Made by a program: the position numbers and the translations under genes
In this document: in pieces, positions 34,854 through 43,736 of the stretch
Layout: every line of letters starts with the position of its first letter
Position numbering within the stretch: the first letter of the stretch is position 1
From: Sphingobacteriaceae bacterium
GTDB taxonomy: Bacteria; Bacteroidota; Bacteroidia; Sphingobacteriales; Sphingobacteriaceae
NCBI GenBank assembly: GCA_017745075.1
Contig: JAGIAD010000011.1
Coordinates: 62,001 to 126,000, forward strand
DNA: 64,000 nucleotides
Direction of reading: 5' to 3'
Notes under the pieces: model-generated
Databases searched by the model: none
Seen by the model: only the letters and a program-made list of their open reading frames with translations
Told to the model about the DNA's origin: nothing

Positions 34854-37800
34854 TTATTTCACCTGCGTCAATAATTCAAAATCTTCTTCAAGCCCGTAAC
34901 CATACGTCTGGTAATCAGTTCCTGAAGGATAGGTTTTAACATTGTACCATTTGCCAGGGTCAACCAGCCCAGGCAAAGGTTTATTATGATGGGGTCCTAA
35001 CAGGTTCTTCAGGCTTCCGATCACTTCTACTTCGATGCGGTTGTTCCCCTTTTTCAGATAAGCACTTATATCGAGCTCATTAGGCGCTGAGCTGATCACT
35101 CCGGCCGCAGCGCCGTTAACTTTTACTGCAGCCACTGTACCTTTCCATCTTTTTAATCTGACCAGATAGTTCATTCCGATTTTTTGAACCTGGAATTCTT
35201 TAACGTATTTAATGCCCTGTCCGTAAAGCGGAAGCCCCTGTTTATCCCAAGGGCCAAATTTAAGCACCTGCGGGGCTACAATCTTCCAGCCCTTGGCAGC
35301 CGCAGCCAGGTTAAAATCGCCCAGGATATATACCGGTTCTATTTCTGCAAACACACGCATAGGTGAAATCGACAAAGCCAGGCTGTTTTGCCCTGGTTTA
35401 AGGTATTTGCCAATTTCAAAAACACCGAATGACCGGTCAAGCCACCATTTGCCTGGTTCAGCTTCTACTTTTATCCCGTTTATGGTTACGCTGTTCCAAA
35501 GCCCACGCTGCTCTACCACCGCGCGACAGTGTTTCAGCTTTACATTCCTATCTATTTCAAAATGGTAGGTTGCAGTATAACCACTTCCTACCGAGAAAGT
35601 ATCGCGCGCAACTATCCTGTCTTTAAATTGGGTACGGTTGTTCCATGGGTTGCCTACTCCATCCTTAAAACCAAAATGTTTAAAAGCGGTATTGGAAGCT
35701 ACTCCAACATGCAGATCGCGGTAAGCGCTGTCAGGACGTTTCAGTTCCAGATCGCAAAAATCTATCATCAGCGAGTTTTCATCCGGACGGAGAACTTTAG
35801 CCGGCAGTGTCTTTATCACTTTTTCGTTTATTATAGGCGCTGCCACCTTATAACCAGTTTCTTTCTTATCAGATACAAAAACCATCATGCTTCCTGCCGG
35901 CGGGATGGTAAAATTAAATTCAACCCTATCCTGATTCTTCTTTTCAGGATAGTCATAAATTCCGCCGTTAAAAAGTTCCATAAGCAGTACATCTTTCCCT
36001 TTAAGCGCCACACTGCCTGTAGCCACAGCATCCATACTTGCATTGGAAAGGAAAACCAATTGCCCGCCGGCAAGCTGCCTGCGCTGGTAATAGAGGTTGC
36101 CCCCTATTCCTTTATCGCTGGCAGCAGAGATGCTGAAATCGCCTGGTAGCAAATGCTCCCTGATGACCTGTATTTTGTCTGAATCCATGGCCTGTTGCAC
36201 GTTTAACTTGCCCGCACTGAAAAAATCATCAGAGATAACGGCATTTCCGTCAACAAAACCCGGTTTTTCAAACAGGATTACTTTGCCACCCTGACTGGCA
36301 TATGTTTTCAAGAGGTTAAATGTAGGGCCATCCAGGTTGTCCATTCCTGGTGGGATCACCACTGTACTATAGGCACGTTGCCCGATGACGAACTTTCCAT
36401 TTTCAATTTTCGCCTGGTCTTTGATGATGTTTTCGCAACCCAGATCATATTCCACATGCTGTTTTTGCAAAGTGGTAACGAAATCGTTGAAACCTTTTGT
36501 GATCTCAAAGAAGCGTTTATTTTCCTTGCCTTTAAAATAATACATCCAGGCTGAAGTTGTTGGCTCCAGCACCAGTATTTCATTTTTTTGCTGACCTGAG
36601 GCCAGGCAAAGCGACAACCGGGCAAAATACTGGTTCAGCGTTTTATAAAAGGGCCACCAGGGCTCATGATAAGAAAAACTGGGTGGATAATCGTATTTTC
36701 TGGCCCCGGTAATGGTCATGAACGATAGGTGCTGGTTCATAAAATTCACTCCCAGTACGAACTCCCAGTCGCCCAGCCGTTTCATGTCTTTAAAGGTGAG
36801 TTCCCAGCCCCCGCCTCCATAGGTTTCTGAAAGCGTACGCTGTTTACCAAGCTGATTGGCAACACTGCTCAACTCCTTAACCGCCCTGATATTGCCAAAC
36901 TGTACAGGTTTTTCTTCATTGAATTGGTTAAACAGCATGTCTATCCCCGGCATTTGGTGCCAGGCATACATGGCCATATTGTCTGGTCCGTGGTAGGGAC
37001 TTGGCCAGCCATGTTCCCAATAATGCCCCGTCCAGGTCAGGCCCTTTTGCTGCGTATAATTGTACATAGGTTTAGACCACCGGTCTATAAACAGCTGTAA
37101 CAGCGTTTGGTAATAGTTGTGCCTTACTTTTTTCCAGTTTCCGGTTTCCTCAAACAAAGATGGTAGATGTAGGGTCAGGTCGTAGCCCCATTTTTCTTTA
37201 AAGGTGGCAAACAAATCCGGTGTCCAGCGTACGCAATCTTTTCCTTCATTAATAATGGTCGGTTCATCAGAAAAAATACCCGGAACGGTTTTTCCGAATT
37301 CGCGGCCGGCTACTTTTTCATACCCCTTGAAGGTGACATCCATAAACTTCTGTGTTACACCCTTGGCCATCAGATCTACATAAGAGGATCCGATAGGGCC
37401 TGCTACTGTGCCCCGGTTCGATTTTTCGTAATTTACTTTTCTAAAAATCTGGTATTTTCCAGTTTTGCCCCGCTCTGCTGCCAGGTTTGAACTCACGTTT
37501 ATAAACGCTCCGTTAACCGCTTTCAAAGCGACGAAAACATCTGAAAGGTTATCAGGAAGCTGGTTTACCTCGCTCATGTATAACATCTGACCCTGGTTAT
37601 ACGATTCTGGCATCTGATCCGGAACCAAACCGCCCCCAAAACCGGTAGGGTAAGAATTCTCATCGTAAATCCATACTTTAAGCCCCAGCTTTTTGCCCTG
37701 TTGCATGGCATATTCGAACAGGCTGAACCATTCTGCTGATAAATATTCGGTAACCAGTCCGGGCCTGGCATGAACGATTACCCCCGAAAAGTCATTTTTC

Positions 37801-38015
37801 TTATAATCGAGCAACATCGAATCGATGAGCGGCTTGCTTACCTTCGCATTCCAAACCCAAAAGGGTGTTGTACCATAGTTGCTGACCGGGTTATTAAAGC
37901 TCCTTTTCAATACTTCGAAACTGCCGGGATTGGGCTGTTCTTCTCTTAGCTGAAAACCAAAGAGAAGCAGCAATCCGGCAACCAGAACAAGGGTTGATAA
38001 TTGTTTTAATTTCAT
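34854..38015 (-). CDS. GH106-like glycoside hydrolase (probable alpha-L-rhamnosidase)
   Basis: This 1053-aa exported protein has an N-terminal hydrophobic signal (LSTLVLVAGLLLLFG). The N-terminal catalytic barrel reads YGTTPFWVWNAKVSKPLIDS, GVIVHARPGLVTEYLSAEWF and GLKVWIYDENSYPTGFGGG, matching the GH106 pattern. The C-terminal part contains beta-sandwich segments like GH2-type sugar-binding domains (YLKPGQNSLALSISPMRVFA; YLKKGNNRIEVEVIGSL). GH106 enzymes remove alpha-L-rhamnose from pectic and other glycans. It is the last gene of the ECF/FecR-controlled PUL. The exact substrate is inferred only from the family. Confidence 0.82.
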   Translation of the reverse strand: MKLKQLSTLVLVAGLLLLFGFQLREEQPNPGSFEVLKRSFNNPVSNYGTTPFWVWNAKVSKPLIDSMLLDYKKNDFSGVIVHARPGLVTEYLSAEWFSLFEYAMQQGKKLGLKVWIYDENSYPTGFGGGLVPDQMPESYNQGQMLYMSEVNQLPDNLSDVFVALKAVNGAFINVSSNLAAERGKTGKYQIFRKVNYEKSNRGTVAGPIGSSYVDLMAKGVTQKFMDVTFKGYEKVAGREFGKTVPGIFSDEPTIINEGKDCVRWTPDLFATFKEKWGYDLTLHLPSLFEETGNWKKVRHNYYQTLLQLFIDRWSKPMYNYTQQKGLTWTGHYWEHGWPSPYHGPDNMAMYAWHQMPGIDMLFNQFNEEKPVQFGNIRAVKELSSVANQLGKQRTLSETYGGGGWELTFKDMKRLGDWEFVLGVNFMNQHLSFMTITGARKYDYPPSFSYHEPWWPFYKTLNQYFARLSLCLASGQQKNEILVLEPTTSAWMYYFKGKENKRFFEITKGFNDFVTTLQKQHVEYDLGCENIIKDQAKIENGKFVIGQRAYSTVVIPPGMDNLDGPTFNLLKTYASQGGKVILFEKPGFVDGNAVISDDFFSAGKLNVQQAMDSDKIQVIREHLLPGDFSISAASDKGIGGNLYYQRRQLAGGQLVFLSNASMDAVATGSVALKGKDVLLMELFNGGIYDYPEKKNQDRVEFNFTIPPAGSMMVFVSDKKETGYKVAAPIINEKVIKTLPAKVLRPDENSLMIDFCDLELKRPDSAYRDLHVGVASNTAFKHFGFKDGVGNPWNNRTQFKDRIVARDTFSVGSGYTATYHFEIDRNVKLKHCRAVVEQRGLWNSVTINGIKVEAEPGKWWLDRSFGVFEIGKYLKPGQNSLALSISPMRVFAEIEPVYILGDFNLAAAAKGWKIVAPQVLKFGPWDKQGLPLYGQGIKYVKEFQVQKIGMNYLVRLKRWKGTVAAVKVNGAAAGVISSAPNELDISAYLKKGNNRIEVEVIGSLKNLLGPHHNKPLPGLVDPGKWYNVKTYPSGTDYQTYGYGLEEDFELLTQVK

Positions 38016-38028
38016 TTGTGTGTTTACT

Positions 38029-39942
38029 TTAAATGCTGTTATCCAATGTAATGTTCGTCACTACGCTTCTACGGCCTGAAGGCGAAATCACTACTATTTT
38101 CAATACTCTTTTCTTTCCATCCGGAACATCGAGGCTTATTGGCCCGCGGTATTCATGATCGGCATCGCCGGGCAAACGGTTACTCAACGTATAATATATC
38201 TTTGCCCCGGCCATTGGCACTTTCAGATCGAAATAAAACTTTTTACCTACAAGGGTAGTATCGGTATAGGCAAAAGGCGTAGGTACGCGGTAATTGTACC
38301 CGGCTTTATCCAGTTTTTCGAGGTGCTTTGGAAGGGTGTTTTCAGCAAAGCCTTTATAATCTTTGTTGCTTTCCTGACTCCATGCCGTTTCTGCAAGTGC
38401 AAACATTCTCGGAAATATCATATACTGTAACTTGGAAACAGAAGGAATATGCTCAGTCCACACGCAGCCTGAAACACCCAAAATGTGTTTTTTATCTTCG
38501 GCTGTTAATGTTTCATATTCAGGGTTGTACCCATAGGCTTTCCAGACCGGCGAAAAGCCTCCGTGATTGATGGATTCCATATCTGAACGGCTCTGTGCAT
38601 AATCAAAATATAAACCATTATTTCCCGGTGACAGAACAATATTCAGTTTTTTCTTTAATTGGGCTACGGCTCCTTTCTCTCCAAAACGGTTCATGATGGC
38701 AACCTGGTCATTCAATCCACCTTCCAGTATTTCATCCCAGCCGATCAGTTTTTTGTTTTTTGAACTAATGATCTTATTCAACCTGCTGATAAAATACCCC
38801 TGCAACTCATGGGTGGTGCCGATATTCATTTTTTTCATGAAGGCCTGTATTCCTGCATCTTTCTCCCAAAACCCTTTAAAGCACTCATCGCCACCAATAT
38901 GGATATACTCATAGGGAAACAAGGAGGCAACCTCAGTAAAAACCTTGTCGAGGAATACATAAGTTGCTTCGTTTGCAGGGTTAAGGGTATTGTCGATATA
39001 CATTTCATACTTTCCGTCAGGGAACCATTTGGCAAAACTGCTTCCGGGATTTACTTTAATGCTGGTATCCTGTGTACAGGAAAGTTCCGGATAGGCTGCA
39101 ATTGCGGCCATAGAATGGCCCGGCACATCGATTTCGGGCATTACCTGGATGTTTCTTGCTGCAGCATACCTGATCACCTCGCGTATCTCGTCCTGTGTAT
39201 AAAAACCGCCATCTGTGGCCTTCTCTCCAGGTTTAGGCGGGTCCATTGCGCCAAAATCGCCTATACGGGGCACCCTGAAAGCCCCCACCTGTGTAAGTTT
39301 TGGCAAACTTTTAATCTCTATTCTCCAGCCCTGATCGTCAGTTAAGTGCCAGTGAAAGCGGTTTAATTTATAGTGGGCCATTATATCGAGCAAATCTTTA
39401 ACCTGAGCAACCGTAAAAAAATGACGTGAAACATCGAGCATCAGGCCGCGGTAGGCAAATCTTGGATAGTCGCTAATGCGCTGGCAAGGCAGCCTCAGCT
39501 CTCCTGCAGATTCAACAGGGAATAGCTGTATGAGCGATTGCATCCCATAAAACAAGCCCGCCTTTTTGCCTGTCACCACAATGGCCTGAGGCGTAATGCT
39601 AAGCTTGTAGCCTTCATCTGGCAGATTCTCGGCGCCTTTGCTGGTAAACAGGATGCTATTCGGCTTATTTTTTACAGCTTGGGGAAGCATCCGTTTGACA
39701 GACTGACTGCCCGGAGATTTGCTTAGGCCAGAAAGAAAGGTTCTAAAAAAACCGAGCAGTGGCTGTCCGGTAGCATCGGCAGTAATGACGGTCTGTTCAT
39801 TGAACACAAATTCGCCCGCCTGTTTTTCAAACACCACAGGAGCCGGGATAATGGTGCTCCTGTGGTTGGTTTCCTGTGCTTTTGTTAAGGCAAAATTGAA
39901 CAATAAAATAAACATGCATCCTGCCGTTATCGTTGATCTCAT
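38029..39942 (-). CDS. GH20 beta-N-acetylhexosaminidase
   Basis: This 637-aa protein has a signal peptide (to about residue 22), a GH20 N-terminal domain (about 28-155) and a GH20 barrel. The catalytic pair D352-E353 lies in HIGGDECF. Other motifs are YRGLMLDVSRHF, NRFHWHLTDDQGWRIEIKSL and MPEIDVPGHSMAA. A C-terminal extension (about 540-637) may be a beta-sandwich. It removes terminal GlcNAc or GalNAc. Together with the GH106-like enzyme it points to a rhamnose- and hexosamine-containing glycan as PUL target (inference). The gap to the GH106-like gene is 13 bases. Confidence 0.95.
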   Translation of the reverse strand: MRSTITAGCMFILLFNFALTKAQETNHRSTIIPAPVVFEKQAGEFVFNEQTVITADATGQPLLGFFRTFLSGLSKSPGSQSVKRMLPQAVKNKPNSILFTSKGAENLPDEGYKLSITPQAIVVTGKKAGLFYGMQSLIQLFPVESAGELRLPCQRISDYPRFAYRGLMLDVSRHFFTVAQVKDLLDIMAHYKLNRFHWHLTDDQGWRIEIKSLPKLTQVGAFRVPRIGDFGAMDPPKPGEKATDGGFYTQDEIREVIRYAAARNIQVMPEIDVPGHSMAAIAAYPELSCTQDTSIKVNPGSSFAKWFPDGKYEMYIDNTLNPANEATYVFLDKVFTEVASLFPYEYIHIGGDECFKGFWEKDAGIQAFMKKMNIGTTHELQGYFISRLNKIISSKNKKLIGWDEILEGGLNDQVAIMNRFGEKGAVAQLKKKLNIVLSPGNNGLYFDYAQSRSDMESINHGGFSPVWKAYGYNPEYETLTAEDKKHILGVSGCVWTEHIPSVSKLQYMIFPRMFALAETAWSQESNKDYKGFAENTLPKHLEKLDKAGYNYRVPTPFAYTDTTLVGKKFYFDLKVPMAGAKIYYTLSNRLPGDADHEYRGPISLDVPDGKKRVLKIVVISPSGRRSVVTNITLDNSI

Positions 39943-39947
39943 AGATT

Positions 39948-41033
39948 TTAAAGGTAATTGGGGTCAAATGATTTTCCACGGTAAAATCCTGCAGAACTAA
40001 CCGTACGTGAATATAGAAATGCGCCGGTGGTGAGGTTATAAAAATCTACATGTGTACTGCACCAGCCATTAATTGGACAACCGGGATCTTTATAGGTCTG
40101 CACCATAGTGTTCTGGCCTGGCAGGGTGCTTACTGAATTTACAAAGGTACGTTGTGCGGCACCGGTTATTGCTCCCGCTCCTTCGATAAATGTACCAAGA
40201 GATTTCCTGAATATATAAACACCACCATTAGTTGTTACTAGCAGCTTATCGGTATCACCATCATAAGGCGCAATATCGTGTCCCCATGGCGAAAGAAGTT
40301 TGTAACTGGCTATCTTAGACAGCTTCGGATTGGAAACCGTGCCTCCACTTATGGCTGTATTATAAGCATACTTTTTCAGTGAATCGCCAATTGCCCATAA
40401 GCAATTATTAACAGGATCCCACAGTACCTGATGGGCAGATTTCAGCGGATAAATTGTATTTACATACTGATTAGGCGCAGCCTGCGAAGAAGAATAGATC
40501 CTGATGTAATTACCACCGGTATTGGCGCTTGTACCGGCAGCAGCCACCACACAATTTCCGTCTGGGAGAATTTCCATACCATGCACACCTGCATCAGCCG
40601 GAAATCCCGTTGCCCAAATGCGTTGTCCGCCCGGGTATTTAGCAATTACAGATAATCTTTCTGCCTGGGCCGTAATTACCTGACCAGAACCCCAAAGGTT
40701 ATTGTTCCTAACTTTTAAATCGTTCGTGCGGCCCCATAAGGGTATTTCGGTAGTAGCATTAAACCCCAATGCTGTTGTTGGCTTAAACGACCATTTAGGG
40801 GTAGCCCAGCTTGTTAATACAGGATCGTAGGCTTCCATGGTGTTATTGGCCTGGTTGGTGGTACCAATCCAGCAACAACTTGCCAGCGCTGCATCTGCTG
40901 TAACATTTGCATTTAATTGTTTGTTTGCAACAGCCAGCTCCTTTGCTTCCTGTGGTTTGTTTTCTTTTTTACATGCCAAAAATAGGATTGAACAACATAA
41001 AAAGAATATGATTTTAGCATTTAATGTTTTCAT
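39948..41033 (-). CDS. DUF6528 lipoprotein, copy 2
   Basis: This is about 361 aa from MKTLNAKIIFFLCCSILFLAC (ATG 41033), a lipoprotein signal with lipobox LFLAC. Sequence blocks typical of DUF6528 follow: MEAYDPVLTSWATPKWSFKP, HGMEILPDGNCVVAAAGTSA, SAHQVLWDPVNNCLWAIGDS and SPWGHDIAPYDGDTDKLLVT. The spaced W-x-P and G-H blocks suggest a beta-propeller-like fold. It lies between SusD/DUF6528 copy 1 and GH20, where surface glycan-binding proteins usually sit in PULs, so glycan capture is a reasonable guess. Confidence 0.85.
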   Translation of the reverse strand: MKTLNAKIIFFLCCSILFLACKKENKPQEAKELAVANKQLNANVTADAALASCCWIGTTNQANNTMEAYDPVLTSWATPKWSFKPTTALGFNATTEIPLWGRTNDLKVRNNNLWGSGQVITAQAERLSVIAKYPGGQRIWATGFPADAGVHGMEILPDGNCVVAAAGTSANTGGNYIRIYSSSQAAPNQYVNTIYPLKSAHQVLWDPVNNCLWAIGDSLKKYAYNTAISGGTVSNPKLSKIASYKLLSPWGHDIAPYDGDTDKLLVTTNGGVYIFRKSLGTFIEGAGAITGAAQRTFVNSVSTLPGQNTMVQTYKDPGCPINGWCSTHVDFYNLTTGAFLYSRTVSSAGFYRGKSFDPNYL

Positions 41034-41078
41034 CTTTATACATTTTGATGGTGTACGAAAAAACTTGTTCAAAAGCTG

Positions 41079-42131
41079 TTATTGATAGCTACTGTTAAGC
41101 AGCTTCACTTTATAAAAGCATGCTCCATTTACGACCCTTGAGCCGTCCAGCTGGCCATTGGCCGAATAAAAATCTACCGTGCTGGTGCTCCAGTCGTTCA
41201 AACCGCAATTCATTGCAGGACGTGGGTTTTTATTGTAATCAGGACGGGTCAGCACAATTTGTCCGCTAGGCTGGTTAGCTATCCCCTTTACAAAGGTGAG
41301 GCCTGCCGTTGGCGATGTAGAAAAAGTCTTGGTAGTTTTATTGTACACATACTCCCCGCCATTGCTGGTTACCCAGAGTAAATTGTCATTGCCATAATAA
41401 GCTGATACTTCATGGCCCCAGGCAGATGGAATAGTCGTTCTCCATGAATCGATTTCATTAAGTTCCGGAACGGCATCTGTACCGCCAATGGCAAGCGCTG
41501 TAATAATATGTGCTTTGGTTATAGCATGCTGGCCGGTAACCCAAAGTACATTGGTTTTGGGATCCCATAAAACAGCATGTGCTGAAATAAGAGGATATTC
41601 GGCATAATATTCCTGATCGGGGCCCTGCGAGGAAGCATAAAGCCTAACCCAACCCCCATCTGATGCGGCTATAGCAATATTTCCATTGGGCAGCAGTTCT
41701 GCCGAATGAAGGTTTCCGCTAAGGCGTTTTGACCATTTGCGTTTACCTGAAGGATATTCGATAATGGCCGCAAAACCATTATCAGTGAGGGCCGCATATT
41801 CGGCATTGTTCCATACCGGCACTTTTCTGAGCTTAAAATCTGTTCCGCCGCCAAAGGTGTTGATATCGGCAGTAACAAAGCCAAGTGCAGTTGTAGGCGC
41901 CCACGACCATTTCTTTGCTTCGGCAGCATTCCAGTTTTCTATTGTTGGATCGTAGATCTCAATTTTCCGGCTGGCATCGTTGGTAAGCACCGTCAAAAAG
42001 CCCGCAAAGGCCTCTGGTGGCTTGCTTACAACAGGAGGTTTAACAACCGGTGGTTCGGTGGTATTTTTATTACCACATGACATATTCAGTGCCAGGGTAA
42101 AAATGGCACCTAAAATAAATATTCTTTTCAT
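41079..42131 (-). CDS. DUF6528 lipoprotein, copy 1
   Basis: This 350-aa paralogue of the next gene has lipobox LNMSC and a Pro-rich linker (VVKPPVVSKPPE) separating the lipid anchor from the domain. Shared blocks are IEIYDPTIENWNAAEAKKWSWAPTTALGF, LHSAELLPNGNIAIAASDGG, SAHAVLWDPKTNVLWVTGQH and SAWGHEVSAYYGNDNLLWVT. The copies have the same layout but differ clearly, so this is an old duplication. It begins 14 bases after susD and ends 45 bases before copy 2. Confidence 0.85.
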   Translation of the reverse strand: MKRIFILGAIFTLALNMSCGNKNTTEPPVVKPPVVSKPPEAFAGFLTVLTNDASRKIEIYDPTIENWNAAEAKKWSWAPTTALGFVTADINTFGGGTDFKLRKVPVWNNAEYAALTDNGFAAIIEYPSGKRKWSKRLSGNLHSAELLPNGNIAIAASDGGWVRLYASSQGPDQEYYAEYPLISAHAVLWDPKTNVLWVTGQHAITKAHIITALAIGGTDAVPELNEIDSWRTTIPSAWGHEVSAYYGNDNLLWVTSNGGEYVYNKTTKTFSTSPTAGLTFVKGIANQPSGQIVLTRPDYNKNPRPAMNCGLNDWSTSTVDFYSANGQLDGSRVVNGACFYKVKLLNSSYQ

Positions 42132-42145
42132 GACGTTCGTAATAA

Positions 42146-43705
42146 CTAGTAACCAGGATTCTGTTTAAGTTTATCATTCAGCATTATTTCGGAGGTTGGA
42201 ATTGGAAATAATAGCTTTTCCTGGGTGACATTATAAGTACCCGCCTGTAAATAGCTGAATCTCTGCTTTTGGCTTACCCCAAAAGCATTCATTACGGTAA
42301 TTGCATTTCCGGTCCTTACGAGATCTATCCAGCGTTTATTTTCAAAAGCCAGTTCTACCCTTCTTTCATGTAGTATAATAGCCCTTAATGCATTTTGGTC
42401 GGTAGTGGTAATCGTAGCTTTGCCTGCACCAAATGCCCTGTCCCTAACCTGGTTCAGGTAAGGCAATGCCTGGGCCGATTTTCCACCTTGTTCGTTTAAA
42501 CTTTCGGCCAGCAGCAACAACACTTCTGCATAGCGGTAAACAGGTAGGTTATCGTTTGTTTGGTTCGCAATGGTATGTGCATGAAGAAATTTTTTGGCAA
42601 AGGGCCTGCCTACTTTGCCGGAAGGTGCTGTGTATCCAACAATAGATCTCACCGCAGTAGCAGTAAATACATCATTAACATTGAAAGACCCTTCGGCAAC
42701 TGCGATGGTAGCATCCAGCCGCTGATCTCCTGATTCATAATCGGAGATGAGTTCCTGGGTTGGGGTATTGTACCCTCCCGGAGCCGTTACCGTATTTGTA
42801 TTTACACCGGTTATTATGGTCGTACTCGTCATTCTGGGCAAATAATTGTACACATTTCCTCCTGTATTTGCCTGAGGGGTTGCCAGACCTGTATTAAACT
42901 GGATTTCGAATATTGATTCCTTACTGTTTTTATTGGCAAGCTGAAACACATCCGGGTAGGTTGTCATCAGGCCATAATTCATTTGGGTAACCTGTTTTAA
43001 TACCGCTTCTGCCAGGTCATATTTTTTTGTTGATACATATACATCACCAAGTAAGGTAAGCGCACTTCCTCTTGTGGCCCTGCCGGTTTGAGGAAAGGAA
43101 GGTGGAGCAAGCTTTTCTGCTGCATCTTTTGCATCAGCTATAATAAAATCGTAAACCTCCTGTGCCGATGAGCGGGCAATATACGTTTCATTACGGCTTA
43201 AAGGAGCCCGCGGATAGATGGGTACCCCACCAAAATACCGTACCAGTTCCAGGTAAGATAATGCACGTATAAATTTGGCTTCGCCAATCACCTGGTTTCT
43301 GCTTGCTGTAGGCAGCGCCACATCATCAATGTGATCCAGTATGGTGTTTGAGGCCGAGATGGCATTATACGCGGCATCCCATTTGGCCGGAGTTTCTATA
43401 TTAGATCCGTCGTTGATAAAATCGGCAATAGCCCATTTACTAAAAGTTGCTACCGCCTGATCAGTCGGGGTATAATCGTAATGCGCGTTGTCTGACCGCA
43501 TTTCGCCCATAAGCCAGGCACTTCTGTTATTGTATATGCTTCTCAGCTGGGCATAAGCCCCGTTCACCGCCAGGTCAAAATCATTTTGGCTTTTAAAATA
43601 ACTGCCGAGGTTGATGCTGTTAGGATTATTTTCGTCAAGAAACTTTTTACACGAAGCTAATCCCAGAGATAGTATAATGATGCTATATAAAATATACTTT
43701 TTCAT
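42146..43705 (-). CDS. SusD/RagB-family outer-membrane lipoprotein
   Basis: This is about 519 aa from MKKYILYSIIILSLGLASC (ATG 43705), lipobox GLASC. SusD-like features are the N-terminal FLDENNPNSINLGSYFKSQND, TPR-like helices with LVRYFGGVPIYPRAPLSRNE, and a C-terminal RRVELAFENKRWIDLVRTG. SusD proteins cap the SusC barrel and bind the glycan at the cell surface. It directly follows susC (31 bases). Confidence 0.95.
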   Translation of the reverse strand: MKKYILYSIIILSLGLASCKKFLDENNPNSINLGSYFKSQNDFDLAVNGAYAQLRSIYNNRSAWLMGEMRSDNAHYDYTPTDQAVATFSKWAIADFINDGSNIETPAKWDAAYNAISASNTILDHIDDVALPTASRNQVIGEAKFIRALSYLELVRYFGGVPIYPRAPLSRNETYIARSSAQEVYDFIIADAKDAAEKLAPPSFPQTGRATRGSALTLLGDVYVSTKKYDLAEAVLKQVTQMNYGLMTTYPDVFQLANKNSKESIFEIQFNTGLATPQANTGGNVYNYLPRMTSTTIITGVNTNTVTAPGGYNTPTQELISDYESGDQRLDATIAVAEGSFNVNDVFTATAVRSIVGYTAPSGKVGRPFAKKFLHAHTIANQTNDNLPVYRYAEVLLLLAESLNEQGGKSAQALPYLNQVRDRAFGAGKATITTTDQNALRAIILHERRVELAFENKRWIDLVRTGNAITVMNAFGVSQKQRFSYLQAGTYNVTQEKLLFPIPTSEIMLNDKLKQNPGY

Positions 43706-43736
43706 TTTTAATGCTTTTTGGATGAAGACTATCTGG

